Origin: Mesorhizobium_K quangtriensis
GTDB taxonomy: Bacteria; Pseudomonadota; Alphaproteobacteria; Rhizobiales; Rhizobiaceae
Assembly: GCF_040081925.1 (NCBI RefSeq)
Contig: NZ_JBEBMF010000002.1
Span: 1,302,001-1,366,000, forward strand
Length of the DNA stretch: 64,000 nt
Direction: 5' to 3'
The notes beneath the pieces were generated by a model. The model saw only the letters and a list, made by a program, of their open reading frames with translations, made no database searches and had not been told where the DNA came from. Of this stretch, positions 1-8,478 are shown in pieces (the first letter of the stretch is position 1; every line of letters begins with the position of its first letter). A program made the translations under genes and the position numbers.

Positions 1-116
1 CCGAAATCCTATGTGTGCCTTGTACCGGCTGCTTTTCTCCGGCGGCTGGAAACTTGGCCAGCGCGACCGAAGCGGCCACCGACTGATACGAGCCAGGAAG
101 GCCCGCCCTCCCTCCG

Positions 117-3100
117 ATGCCCATCCACCTGAAGACGACCGAACCGCCGCGCGGACCTCTGGTTCTTTCCGGACGCGATGTGACCGCGGTGCTCGGCCCG
201 ACCAATACGGGCAAAACCCATCTCGCCATCGAGCGCATGGTGGCGCACGAGAGCGGCCTTATCGGCCTGCCGCTGAGGCTGCTTGCCCGCGAGGTTTACG
301 GACGCGTCTGCGAGAAGGTAGGCGCGCACAGGGTGGCGCTGATCACCGGCGAGGAGAAGATCGTGCCGCCGGGCGCGCGCTACTCAGTCTGCACGGTCGA
401 GGCCATGCCGCGCGAGACAGACGCCGCCTTCGTCGCGATCGACGAGGTACAGCTTGCCGGCGACTTCGAGCGGGGGCACATCTTCACCGACCGCATCCTG
501 CACCTGCGCGGCAGGCAGGAAACGCTGCTGCTCGGCGCGGCGACCATGCGCGGCATTCTGGAGAAGCTGCTGAAGGGCATCTCCGTCGTCACACGCCCTC
601 GCCTCTCTCATCTCGCCTATGCGGGGCAGAAAAAGCTGACCCGGCTGCCGTCGCGCTCGGCGATCGTCGCCTTCTCGGCCGACGAGGTCTACGCGATTGC
701 CGAACTCGTGCGGCGCCAGCGCGGAGGCGCAGCCGTCGTGCTCGGCGCATTGTCTCCCCGCACCCGCAATGCCCAAGTCGAACTCTTCCAGTCGGGCGAT
801 GTTGAGTACCTCGTCGCCACCGACGCGATCGGCATGGGGCTCAATCTCGATCTCGACCATGTCGCCTTCGCGCAGAACCGGAAGTTCGACGGCTACCAGT
901 TTCGCGATTTGTCGGCTGCCGAACTCGGTCAGATCGCAGGACGCGCCGGGCGCCACATGCGCGACGGCACGTTTGGCGTCACCGGCCAGGTGGACCCGCT
1001 CGACGACGAACTCGTCCACAAGATCGAGGCGCACGACTTCGATCCCGTGAAGGTCCTTCAGTGGCGTACGGTCGGCTTCGATTTTTCAACCGTGGAAGCC
1101 CTCAAGCGCTCGATCGACACGCCTGCCCCTGTGGAGGGGCTGACGCGCGCCCTGCCTGCTGTCGACCAGCAGGCGCTGGAACATCTGACACGCGATCCGT
1201 CGATACGAGACCTCGCCGTCGGACGTGCAAGGGTGGCGCTCCTCTGGGAAACATGCGCTCTCCCTGACTATCGCCGCATCGCGCCGGCACAGCACGCGGA
1301 CCTGATCGCATCCATGTATGACGACCTCGCCCGCAAGGGTCACGTCGACGAGAATTACATGGCCGAGCAGGTGCGCCGCGCCGACTCCACTGAGGGCGAC
1401 ATCGACACGCTGTCCCAGCGCATCGCGCAGATCAGGACATGGACGTTCGTCTCCAACCGCCCGGGCTGGCTTGCCGATCCGACACACTGGCAGGAAAAGA
1501 CGAGGGAAATCGAAGACAGATTGTCGGATGCGCTGCATGAAAGGTTGACGAAACGCTTCGTTGATCGCAGGACTTCCGTCCTTGTCCGCCGCCTCCGGGA
1601 AAACACTATGCTTGAAGCCGAAATCAGCCCGTCCGGGACGGTCCTTGTCGAGGGCCACCATGTCGGGGAATTGCAAGGCTTTCGGTTCACCGCCGACCAG
1701 AGCGCCAACGGCGAGGACGGCAAGGCCATTCGCACGGCCGCGCAGAAGGCGCTTGCAACTGAATTCGACGCACGCGCGGAACGTTTCTCGGCCTGCGCTA
1801 ACGGCGACATCGCACTCGGCTCCGACGGCGTGCTGCGCTGGATCGGCGCGCCGATCGCGACGCTCACCGCCGGCGACGAGCCGCTGAAGCCGCGCGTCAT
1901 CCTGCTCGCCGACGAACAGCTCACCGGCCCCGCCCGCGACAAGGTGGCGGCGCGCGCCGAGCGATTTGTCAATTTTCAAGTCGAGACACTGCTGAAGCCA
2001 CTGGTCGACCTCAAGTCGGCCGACCAGATCACCGGCATCGGACGCGGCATCGCGTTCAGGCTGGTGGAAGAGTTCGGCCTCATCAACCGCCGCGAGATCG
2101 CGGAGGACGTGAAGTCGCTCGACCAGTCCGGCCGGGCGGCGCTGCGGCGTCTCGGCGTGCGCTTCGGGGCTTACCACGTCTTCGTGCCAGCGCTGATCAA
2201 GCCTGCGCCAGCGGGGCTGATCACCCTGCTATGGGCGCTCGGGAATGATGGCAAGGACAAGCCCGGATTTGGCGACGTGGTGCATGCGCTGGCTTCCGGA
2301 CGCACCTCGGTTGTTGTCGACCCCACCTTCGACCGGACGTTCTACAAGCTGGCCGGTTTCCGCCCGCTCGGCCGCCGCGCGGTGCGCGTGGATATCCTCG
2401 AACGCCTTGCAGACCTGATCCGTCCCGCTCTGGCGTGGAAGGTAGGCGTCGGAGCGCGGCCCGACGGCGCCTATGACGGACAGAACTTCCTCGTGACGCC
2501 ATCAATGATGTCCATCCTAGGCGCCAACGCCGAGGACATGGAGGAAATCCTCAAGGGGCTCGGCTATCGCGCCGAGCCGAAGCCTGCGGCCAACGTCAAG
2601 GCCAAGCTGGAAGCGCTCGACCAGGCGGCGCGCGAAGCGGCTGAGAAAGCTGAGGCCGAAAAGGCTGCAAAGGCGGCCGCCGAAGCGGAAGCCGTCACGA
2701 ATACGTCCGAAGCCGCAACCGCTGCGCTCGAAATTCCAGAGGGCTCCGCAGAGGTCGCAGCGCGGGTTTCGACCGAAGGAGAGGTTGAGGCGGAAGCGCT
2801 GGCTCCCTCCCTCGTCGAGGGGGAGGTGTCGCCACCGGCGACGAAGGGGGTAGCCGGCGACGCGCTCGACGCAGTTTCTGCCGAACCGTCCTCAGAAGTC
2901 GAAGCTCCCGAAGCGGCGGACGCCGGTGCGGTTGAGGGCACCCCGCCCGAGCAGCCTTCGGCTGCCCACGCTCCCATCGAAGGTGAGGGTGACGCCGAGC
3001 CACCCGCAGAAGAGCCGAAACCCATCCTGCTCTGGCGCCCCGGCCGTTTCGACAGGCCAGCCGGTGGTCGTCGTCACGACAACCGCCCGCGACACGGTCG

Positions 3101-3404
3101 CGGCCCACAGGGTGAAGGCGAGACCGTAGGCGAACGCAATCAAGGCAGGCGCACCCCCTTCCAGGGACGGCGCGACGGCAAGGAAGGCGACAATCGGCCG
3201 AAATTCGACCGCTCCAAGGGGCGGCCGGAGCGTGAGGGAGGCCGTCCCGATTTCCGCAAGGGCAAACGCGAACAGGGGCGTGAAGAGGAACGCGGTCAGA
3301 AGCCCGCGCATCAGCAGCGCCCGCGCGAGGAGCGCCCCGCCAAGATCGATCCGCTTTCGCCCTTCGCCAAGCTCGCCGCCCTGCGCGACCAGCTCAAGAA
3401 GTAG
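117..3404 (+). CDS. SUV3-like ATP-dependent RNA helicase with long disordered tail
   Basis: This 1095-residue superfamily 2 helicase resembles mitochondrial SUV3 and its alphaproteobacterial relatives, which unwind RNA in the cytoplasm. Walker A is GPTNTGKT at residues 27-34, the Walker B variant is DEVQ at 109-112, and motif VI (QIAGRAGRH) lies near 272-280. After residue about 830 comes an Ala/Glu-rich stretch and then an Arg/Gly/Lys-rich basic tail (about 975-1085), which probably binds RNA. An in-frame TGA at position 84 and no start codon between it and 117 fix the ATG at 117. The S4-domain gene begins directly after the stop, so the two are probably translated together. Part of the tail is encoded by a repeat-like insertion near 2802-2858. 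Confidence 0.9.
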   Translation: MPIHLKTTEPPRGPLVLSGRDVTAVLGPTNTGKTHLAIERMVAHESGLIGLPLRLLAREVYGRVCEKVGAHRVALITGEEKIVPPGARYSVCTVEAMPRETDAAFVAIDEVQLAGDFERGHIFTDRILHLRGRQETLLLGAATMRGILEKLLKGISVVTRPRLSHLAYAGQKKLTRLPSRSAIVAFSADEVYAIAELVRRQRGGAAVVLGALSPRTRNAQVELFQSGDVEYLVATDAIGMGLNLDLDHVAFAQNRKFDGYQFRDLSAAELGQIAGRAGRHMRDGTFGVTGQVDPLDDELVHKIEAHDFDPVKVLQWRTVGFDFSTVEALKRSIDTPAPVEGLTRALPAVDQQALEHLTRDPSIRDLAVGRARVALLWETCALPDYRRIAPAQHADLIASMYDDLARKGHVDENYMAEQVRRADSTEGDIDTLSQRIAQIRTWTFVSNRPGWLADPTHWQEKTREIEDRLSDALHERLTKRFVDRRTSVLVRRLRENTMLEAEISPSGTVLVEGHHVGELQGFRFTADQSANGEDGKAIRTAAQKALATEFDARAERFSACANGDIALGSDGVLRWIGAPIATLTAGDEPLKPRVILLADEQLTGPARDKVAARAERFVNFQVETLLKPLVDLKSADQITGIGRGIAFRLVEEFGLINRREIAEDVKSLDQSGRAALRRLGVRFGAYHVFVPALIKPAPAGLITLLWALGNDGKDKPGFGDVVHALASGRTSVVVDPTFDRTFYKLAGFRPLGRRAVRVDILERLADLIRPALAWKVGVGARPDGAYDGQNFLVTPSMMSILGANAEDMEEILKGLGYRAEPKPAANVKAKLEALDQAAREAAEKAEAEKAAKAAAEAEAVTNTSEAATAALEIPEGSAEVAARVSTEGEVEAEALAPSLVEGEVSPPATKGVAGDALDAVSAEPSSEVEAPEAADAGAVEGTPPEQPSAAHAPIEGEGDAEPPAEEPKPILLWRPGRFDRPAGGRRHDNRPRHGRGPQGEGETVGERNQGRRTPFQGRRDGKEGDNRPKFDRSKGRPEREGGRPDFRKGKREQGREEERGQKPAHQQRPREERPAKIDPLSPFAKLAALRDQLKK
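2802..2858 (+). repeat. palindromic repeat-like insert inside helicase ORF
   Basis: Within the low-complexity part of the helicase gene lies a stretch with nested inverted repeats, including CCCTCG/CGAGGG and TCGCC-ACC-GGCGA. It reads in frame as a peptide containing APSLVEGEVSPP. From memory, rhizobial intergenic palindromic elements have a similar look. Only one copy is present here, so its status as a mobile repeat is inference. Confidence 0.35.
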
Positions 3405-3797
3405 ATGGAAGGTACCACCCGCCAGCGCATCGACAAGTGGTTGTTCTTTGCGCGGGTGGTGAAATCGCGGTCGCTGGCGGCAAAGCTTGCCGTCGCCGGC
3501 AGGGTCCGCATCAATCGCGACAAGACGTCACAGGCATCCGACCTGGTGAAGCCCGGCGATATGCTCACCATTACGCTCGACCGGCGTATCCTCGTCTACA
3601 AGGTCATTTCGGGCGGGGTGCGACGCGGTCCGGCCGAGGAGGCGCGCAAACTGTTCGAGGATTTGTCGCCGCCCGCTGCCGCCAAGGAGGAAGCGCCGGT
3701 CAGTTTCATGCCCCCGTTGCGCGAGGCAGGCTCGGGCCGTCCCACCAAGCGTGAGCGGCGCGAAACAGATCGCCTCCGCCGACCCGACGATGAATAG
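3405..3797 (+). CDS. S4-domain RNA-binding protein (Hsp15/HslR-like)
   Basis: This 130-residue basic protein has an S4 RNA-binding domain at about residues 6-66 (RIDKWLFFARVVKSR, then GRVRIN and PGDMLTI). It is followed by a charged tail rich in Arg and Glu. Hsp15-family proteins bind stalled 50S subunits or structured RNA. The gene starts at the first base after the helicase stop codon, so it is almost certainly translated from the same mRNA and may act with the helicase in RNA or ribosome maintenance. The family is clear; the exact substrate in this organism is not known. Confidence 0.85.
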   Translation: MEGTTRQRIDKWLFFARVVKSRSLAAKLAVAGRVRINRDKTSQASDLVKPGDMLTITLDRRILVYKVISGGVRRGPAEEARKLFEDLSPPAAAKEEAPVSFMPPLREAGSGRPTKRERRETDRLRRPDDE

Positions 3798-3931
3798 CTC
3801 CACGGAGGCGGAGCGGGAAAACTGTTTAGTATTTGAGGGCGGGCGCAGAACGGTCAACCTTGCGTGCCCCAGGTAAACGGGATAACTGACCCAAAACTGT
3901 TGTAAATACGGGAAAATTCCCGGAGTCGAGC

Positions 3932-4270
3932 ATGACCTACGTCGTCACGGACAACTGCATAAAGTGCAAATACACGGACTGCGTGGAGGTCTGTCCGGTG
4001 GACTGTTTCTATGAAGGCGAGAACATGCTCGTCATCCACCCGGATGAGTGCATCGACTGCGGCGTCTGCGAACCGGAATGCCCGGCCGACGCCATCAAGC
4101 CGGATACCGAGCCGGGACTGGAAAAGTGGCTCGAGATCAACACCGAATATGCGGTCAAATGGCCCAATCTGACCGTCAAGAAGGAACCCTTGGCCGAAGC
4201 CAAGGAGTTCGACGGGGTCGAGGGCAAATTTGAGAAATTCTTCTCGGTGGAGCCTGGAAACGGCGACTGA
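3932..4270 (+). CDS. fdxA: Seven-iron ferredoxin FdxA
   Basis: This small electron-transfer protein of 112 residues carries one [3Fe-4S] and one [4Fe-4S] cluster. By position, Cys9, Cys17 and Cys50 would bind the 3Fe cluster, and Cys21, Cys40, Cys43 and Cys46 the 4Fe cluster, matching Azotobacter ferredoxin I with a one-residue offset. The motifs CVEVCPVDC and CIDCGVCEPECP are plain. Length and the acidic C-terminal half are typical of alphaproteobacterial FdxA. It follows the helicase/S4 pair after 134 bp and probably has its own promoter. Confidence 0.95.
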   Translation: MTYVVTDNCIKCKYTDCVEVCPVDCFYEGENMLVIHPDECIDCGVCEPECPADAIKPDTEPGLEKWLEINTEYAVKWPNLTVKKEPLAEAKEFDGVEGKFEKFFSVEPGNGD

Positions 4271-4639
4271 TTTCCGCTGCGGAAGGCCGCTTCGAGACGT
4301 CGAAATCGGGAAGCACCCATTAACCAGTCCGCCTCGGACGGCTGATCGGTCTTGCTCGCTAATGCAGCAAATTGTTGATTCTTGCCGCTTTTTGTGCTAG
4401 GTGTAGCAAATATGCCAATGGCACAACGTCAATCAAGGCGCGCAAGCCCGAATCATTGAAAGGCGCAAGCTGACTGCGGACCAGAGTTTTCTGGGCCAGG
4501 CGGACGTATTGATGCGTCGCCGGTTTGGAACTGTCCCGCAACTGCGCTCGTTGGCCCTTTGCATTGGGTTGGCCTTCCAAGCCAGCCGCATCAGGTTTGC
4601 CGGACTTCCGGCTACCGCAACTAAGGAGTTCAGGGCGTA
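4271..4639. other. intergenic region upstream of carD
   Basis: No convincing gene is seen in these 369 bases. It holds a possible sigma-70 promoter (TTGATT at 4375, 17-nt spacer, TAGGTG at 4398) and the carD ribosome binding site AAGGAG. The long leader between that promoter and carD, over 230 nt, has no recognised riboswitch. Confidence 0.5.
4375..4403 (+). promoter_or_regulatory. candidate carD promoter
   Basis: TTGATT, a 17-nt spacer and TAGGTG resemble a sigma-70 promoter. The -10 element is weak and no other support exists, so this is tentative. Confidence 0.25.
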
Positions 4640-5218
4640 ATGGCAACCACCACCCAGCAGAAAAAGTCGGCGCAGCGTCAGGGTTTCAAGACCGGCGAGT
4701 TTATCGTCTATCCGTCGCATGGCGTTGGCCAGATCGTCGCCATCGACGAGCAGGAAGTAGCCGGACACAAGCTCGAACTCTTTGTTATCGATTTCCAGAA
4801 AGACAAGATGCGGCTGAAGGTGCCGGTCGCCAAGGCGACCTCCATCGGCATGCGCAAGCTTTCCGAGACGGATTACGTCGACCGGGCGCTGAAGGTCGTT
4901 CAGGGCCGCGCTCGCGTGAAGCGCACCATGTGGTCGCGCCGCGCGCAGGAATATGACGCAAAGATCAATTCCGGCGATCTGATCTCGATCTCTGAAGTGG
5001 TGCGCGATCTCTATCGCGCCGACAACCAGCCGGAGCAGTCCTATTCCGAGCGCCAGCTTTATGAAGCAGCGCTCGACCGCATGGCTCGCGAGATCGCTGC
5101 CGTCAACAAGATGTCGGAGACTGAGGCCGTTCGCCTGATCGAGGCAAACCTTGCCAAGGGCCCAAAGCGCGGCGCCAAGGCCGACAACGAGGAAGCCGAG
5201 CAGGAAGAAGCTGCCTGA
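4640..5218 (+). CDS. CarD-family transcription regulator
   Basis: This 192-residue protein has an N-terminal CarD/CdnL/TRCF RNA-polymerase-interacting domain at about residues 15-75 (FKTGEFIVYPSHGVGQIVAID). A helical C-terminal DNA-contacting domain and an acidic, Ala-rich tail follow. CarD proteins bind the polymerase beta subunit and stabilise open complexes, notably at rRNA promoters. The start is supported by AAGGAG about 11 nt upstream. A 16-bp perfect hairpin with flanking T and A runs follows the stop at 5240, so the gene is probably monocistronic. Confidence 0.93.
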   Translation: MATTTQQKKSAQRQGFKTGEFIVYPSHGVGQIVAIDEQEVAGHKLELFVIDFQKDKMRLKVPVAKATSIGMRKLSETDYVDRALKVVQGRARVKRTMWSRRAQEYDAKINSGDLISISEVVRDLYRADNQPEQSYSERQLYEAALDRMAREIAAVNKMSETEAVRLIEANLAKGPKRGAKADNEEAEQEEAA

Positions 5219-5239
5219 TACTAGCTTTCCAGATCGAAA

Positions 5240-5276
5240 CAATAAAAAGGCCGCCTCAAAGGCGGCCTTTTTATTG
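5240..5276 (+). terminator. Rho-independent terminator after carD
   Basis: A 16-bp perfect stem (arms 5240-5255 and 5261-5276, loop TCAAA) contains GGCCGCC/GGCGGCC flanked by A5 and T5. It could work in both directions. Confidence 0.92.
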
Positions 5277-5303
5277 TGAGCCAGATGCAACGGCTTAAAA
5301 TAC

Positions 5304-5333
5304 AAAAGGGCCCCGCCACAGCGGAGCCCTTTT
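5304..5333 (-). terminator. Rho-independent terminator after rpmE
   Basis: Arms AAAAGGGCCCCGC and GCGGAGCCCTTTT pair with one mismatch around a 4-nt loop. On the minus strand the stem ends in a T run 18 bp after the rpmE stop. Confidence 0.88.
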
Positions 5334-5351
5334 GCCAGAGAGTTGAAAAAA

Positions 5352-5573
5352 TCAGATCGACAGACCGGCGTAACGGTTCTTGAACTTCGACAGGCGGCCA
5401 CCGCGGTCGAGCAAGTTCTGCTGGCCACCGGTCCATGCCGGATGCGTGTTCGGATCGATGTCGAGGTTCAGCGTGTCGCCAGCCGCGCCATAGGTCGAAC
5501 GCGTCTCGTAGCTGGTGCCGTCGGTCATCACGACGGTGATCGTGTGGTAGTCGGGATGGATCTTCTCTTTCAT
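5352..5573 (-). CDS. rpmE: 50S ribosomal protein L31
   Basis: This 73-residue ribosomal protein of the large-subunit central protuberance begins MKEKIHPDYH and contains HPAWTGGQ, the usual rhizobial L31 signature. The CxC...CxxC zinc ligands of zinc-type L31 are absent, so this is a zinc-independent form. AAAGGA lies just upstream of the ATG. A dedicated terminator follows at 5304. It is divergent from the ABC exporter gene, with about 195 bp between the two starts. Confidence 0.96.
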   Translation of the reverse strand: MKEKIHPDYHTITVVMTDGTSYETRSTYGAAGDTLNLDIDPNTHPAWTGGQQNLLDRGGRLSKFKNRYAGLSI

Positions 5574-5768
5574 CGTCTCGTCCTTTGCCGACGCGTGTCG
5601 GCCAGTAGCCTGCGTCGATGCGTCTCTTTTGAAAAGTCAAAGCCGCAGCTATCACCCAGCCACGGCTTCTAAAACGGTTGGCGAGCCTATACATCAGCCG
5701 AAATTGAATCACAAGGCTACGATGCGCCGGGCATAGTGGCCCTGTGCGGACAAAGGAAACGCTGGAAA

Positions 5769-7574
5769 ATGGCTTTCACGGCGAACGCCGCCGCCGACCA
5801 GTCAAGACAGGCCCTGCGGCCGCTTCGCTGCATCTTTCCGTATGTCCTGCTTTACCCGGTCCTTCTGATTGCAGCCCTCATCTCGTTAGCGGTCGCGGCA
5901 GCAACGACGCTGGCACTGCCGCTCGCAGTGCGCCGCATGATCGACCATGGCTTCACCAGCGCCGACACCACCTTCGTCGCCAACTACTTCTCCATGCTGA
6001 TCGCCATCGCGGGCTTGCTCGCCCTGGCCTCGGCCTGCCGCTACTACTTCGTCATTACGCTCGGCGAGCGCGTCGTCGCGGACCTGCGCCGCGATGTGTT
6101 CTCGCACGTGACCACGCTGTCTCCCGCCTTCTTCGACGCCTCGCTTTCGGGCGAAATCGTCTCGCGGCTTGCGGCCGACACCACGCAGATCAAGTCCGCG
6201 GTCGGCGCAACCGCCTCAGTGGCGCTGCGTAACGTGATCCTAGGCCTCGGGGCGGTCGGCATGATGGTGGTGACAAGTCCAAAACTGTCAGGCCTCGTGC
6301 TCATCGCCATTCCGATCGTGGTGTTGCCGCTCGTCGCATTTGGAAGGTCGGTCCGTCGCAAGGCAAGGCAGGCGCAGGACACCCTGGCCGGTGCGACGGC
6401 CTACGCAAGCGAACAGATCTCGGCGGTCCGGACGCTACAGTCCTTCACCAACGAAAGCCTTGTCACGAAGCGCTTCGCCAAGTCAGTGGAAGCGGCTTTC
6501 GATGCGGCGCGCTCGTCCACGCTGGCGCGAGCGGCGCTGACCTTCTTTGCGATCTTCACGATTTTCACTTCGGTCGTCATGGTTCTGTGGTTCGGCTCGC
6601 AGGACGTCCTGACCGGGACGATGTCTGCCGGCGCGCTCGGGCAATTCCTGCTCTACTCGGTGTTCGCTGCAGGCGCCCTGGGAGCGCTTTCGGAAGTTTG
6701 GGGTGAGCTCTCGCAGGCGGCTGGCGCGGCCGAGCGCCTGACGGAAATCCTGGCTGAGCAACCGGCCATCGCACCGCCGGCGAACCCGAGGCCGCTGCCT
6801 GCGGACGGCCGGGGAGCCGTGGCATTCGACAGCGTCACCTTCGCCTACCCCGCGCGGCCAGATCTGCCGGCGCTGCACGATGTCAGCTTCCACATCGAAC
6901 CCGGCGAGACGGTCGCGATCGTAGGACCTTCAGGTGCCGGCAAGAGCACGATCTTCTCGCTCCTGCTTCGCTTCTACGACCCCGACAGCGGCGTGATCGC
7001 CATCGACGGCGTCGACATCAGACAAGCCGATCCGCTCGCCGTTCGCTCGCGCATCGCCATCGTTCCGCAGGACGTGACCATCTTCGCGGCGAGCGTTCTC
7101 GACAACATCGCCTTTGGACGGCCGGGCGCGAGCAAGGCCGAGATCGAACAGGCGGCGAAAGATGCGCTTGCCGACGAATTCATCGACAGGCTGGAAAGCG
7201 GCTTTGAGACAGAGGTTGGCGAACGCGGCGTCACGCTTTCCGGCGGCCAGCGCCAGCGCATCGCGATCGCCCGCGCGATCCTGCGCAATGCGCCCATCCT
7301 GCTTCTGGACGAAGCCACCTCCGCGCTCGACGCCGGCAGCGAGACGCTGGTCCAGTCGGCGCTGGAACGGCTGATGCGCGACCGCACCACAATCGTCATC
7401 GCGCACCGGCTGGCAACCGTGCTCAGCGCCAACCGGATCCTCGTCATGGATGGCGGCCGCATCGTCGAGGAGGGAACGCACCAGAGCCTCGTGGCGAAGG
7501 GGGGTCTTTATGCGCGACTGGCAAAACTCCAGTTCGAAAGTGGCGCTAGCGCTTTTCGCGGCGCGGCGGAATAG
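5769..7574 (+). CDS. ABC exporter, fused membrane and ATPase domains
   Basis: This half-transporter of 601 residues belongs to the MsbA/lipid-drug exporter type. A six-helix membrane domain occupies about residues 25-310. The nucleotide-binding domain has Walker A GPSGAGKST, the signature LSGGQ and Walker B LLLDEATSALD. An upstream in-frame ATG at 5736 exists, but AAGGAAA about 10 nt before 5769 and the resulting N-terminus MAFTANAAADQ favour 5769. It works as a homodimer in the inner membrane. Substrate cannot be read from sequence; lipids or drugs are the usual guesses for this family. Alone in its transcription unit. Confidence 0.9.
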   Translation: MAFTANAAADQSRQALRPLRCIFPYVLLYPVLLIAALISLAVAAATTLALPLAVRRMIDHGFTSADTTFVANYFSMLIAIAGLLALASACRYYFVITLGERVVADLRRDVFSHVTTLSPAFFDASLSGEIVSRLAADTTQIKSAVGATASVALRNVILGLGAVGMMVVTSPKLSGLVLIAIPIVVLPLVAFGRSVRRKARQAQDTLAGATAYASEQISAVRTLQSFTNESLVTKRFAKSVEAAFDAARSSTLARAALTFFAIFTIFTSVVMVLWFGSQDVLTGTMSAGALGQFLLYSVFAAGALGALSEVWGELSQAAGAAERLTEILAEQPAIAPPANPRPLPADGRGAVAFDSVTFAYPARPDLPALHDVSFHIEPGETVAIVGPSGAGKSTIFSLLLRFYDPDSGVIAIDGVDIRQADPLAVRSRIAIVPQDVTIFAASVLDNIAFGRPGASKAEIEQAAKDALADEFIDRLESGFETEVGERGVTLSGGQRQRIAIARAILRNAPILLLDEATSALDAGSETLVQSALERLMRDRTTIVIAHRLATVLSANRILVMDGGRIVEEGTHQSLVAKGGLYARLAKLQFESGASAFRGAAE

Positions 7575-7580
7575 ACCACC

Positions 7581-8159
7581 CTACGCTTCCGCGTGCAGGT
7601 CGCGCGCGATCGGCGGTCCGACCTGAATGTCGCGGAAGCGTGCAGCAAACCCTGCACGCTGCGGTGAACAAGCCATCACGCCGACCTCGGCGTCCTTTGC
7701 CGGGAACGGGCAGAGGCGCGCCATCTGCCACGATGATCCGCCGATCGAGAACTGGACGCGAACCGCGTCGTCATGCCGGGTGAGCCGCACCGAAACAGGA
7801 TCGCTCGGCTTCGCGTATGGCAGAGGGATGACAGACCAGTCGGAGACGCCGTTCGTCACCACCACGCTGAAATGCATGAGGCCGTCGGTGAACTCGATGC
7901 CGGTCTTGATCCACAGCGTTTCATCGATGCGCAGGAGCAGGCCGGCCTGGTCGTAGAGCGTCTGGTAGTCGCCAAGCACCACCGCTGACGCGGTGAAATC
8001 TCCCAAGACAGGTCGCAGGAAGGCGTGGCCATTGTCGCGGATGAAACCGTAGAAGGTTTCACGCCAGAAGTCCGTCTTGTCGCCTGTCCGGAACACAAGC
8101 GCCGAAGCGTCGCCCGTCCAGTCGTCAGGTTCGTTCAGCCAGCGATAGGCACCCTGCAT
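7581..8159 (-). CDS. DUF1349-domain protein
   Basis: This 192-residue protein has a DUF1349 concanavalin-like beta-sandwich fold. Recognisable motifs are WRETFYGFIRDNGHAFL near the start and GLLLRIDETLWIKTGIEF in the middle. The family includes fungal and bacterial proteins of unknown role resembling glycan-binding jelly rolls. The ATG at 8159 is preferred over 8183 because AGGAGA lies 8 nt before it. It is 69 nt downstream of the small gene at 8229 and may be the last gene of the flavoprotein/GcvT operon. Nothing in it suggests a signal peptide. Confidence 0.72.
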   Translation of the reverse strand: MQGAYRWLNEPDDWTGDASALVFRTGDKTDFWRETFYGFIRDNGHAFLRPVLGDFTASAVVLGDYQTLYDQAGLLLRIDETLWIKTGIEFTDGLMHFSVVVTNGVSDWSVIPLPYAKPSDPVSVRLTRHDDAVRVQFSIGGSSWQMARLCPFPAKDAEVGVMACSPQRAGFAARFRDIQVGPPIARDLHAEA

Positions 8160-8228
8160 CACACGTTCTCCTGCCGCCGGCATAGCTAGCAGATCGAGGC
8201 GCGAAGTCGATGCGAGGCAATCATGGCA

Positions 8229-8477
8229 TCAGCCTTTTTTCGCCGTCTCCAAACGCTTCAGCCAATCCTTTCCGACGCCACGATCCCTGATGATCGGCAA
8301 CGGATCGTAGCTGTCGAGTCGAGAGCACAGGCGATAGACCTCTAGCACTTCCGCCGGAAGCTCGCCGCGCTTGTAGAAATACATGGCTGCGGCGTAGCGC
8401 GTACGGCCGGACCAGGCTTCGCCGAGTGGCGTGGTAACGAGCTCCCACTGTTCCCGGGCTTCGTCATCGCCTTCCAT
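8229..8477 (-). CDS. small conserved-looking protein of unknown function
   Basis: This 82-residue protein starts MEGDDEAREQWELV and contains TRYAAAMYFYKRGEL and DPLPIIRDRGVGKDWL. I do not recognise a named family. Its ATG lies one base after the stop codon of the GcvT-like gene, which implies translational coupling and a role in the same operon. It is soluble, mildly basic at the C-terminus and has no cysteine pair suggesting metal binding. An upstream in-frame ATG at 8549 would force a long overlap and is less likely. Confidence 0.65.
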   Translation of the reverse strand: MEGDDEAREQWELVTTPLGEAWSGRTRYAAAMYFYKRGELPAEVLEVYRLCSRLDSYDPLPIIRDRGVGKDWLKRLETAKKG

Positions 8478-8478
8478 T

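Noticed and set aside
1086..2177. Minus-strand frame of about 360 codons inside the helicase gene
   Set aside because: Antisense to a well-supported helicase and without recognisable motifs.
4433..5428. Minus-strand frame of about 330 codons across carD
   Set aside because: It runs through carD, two terminators and part of rpmE, so it cannot be a real gene.
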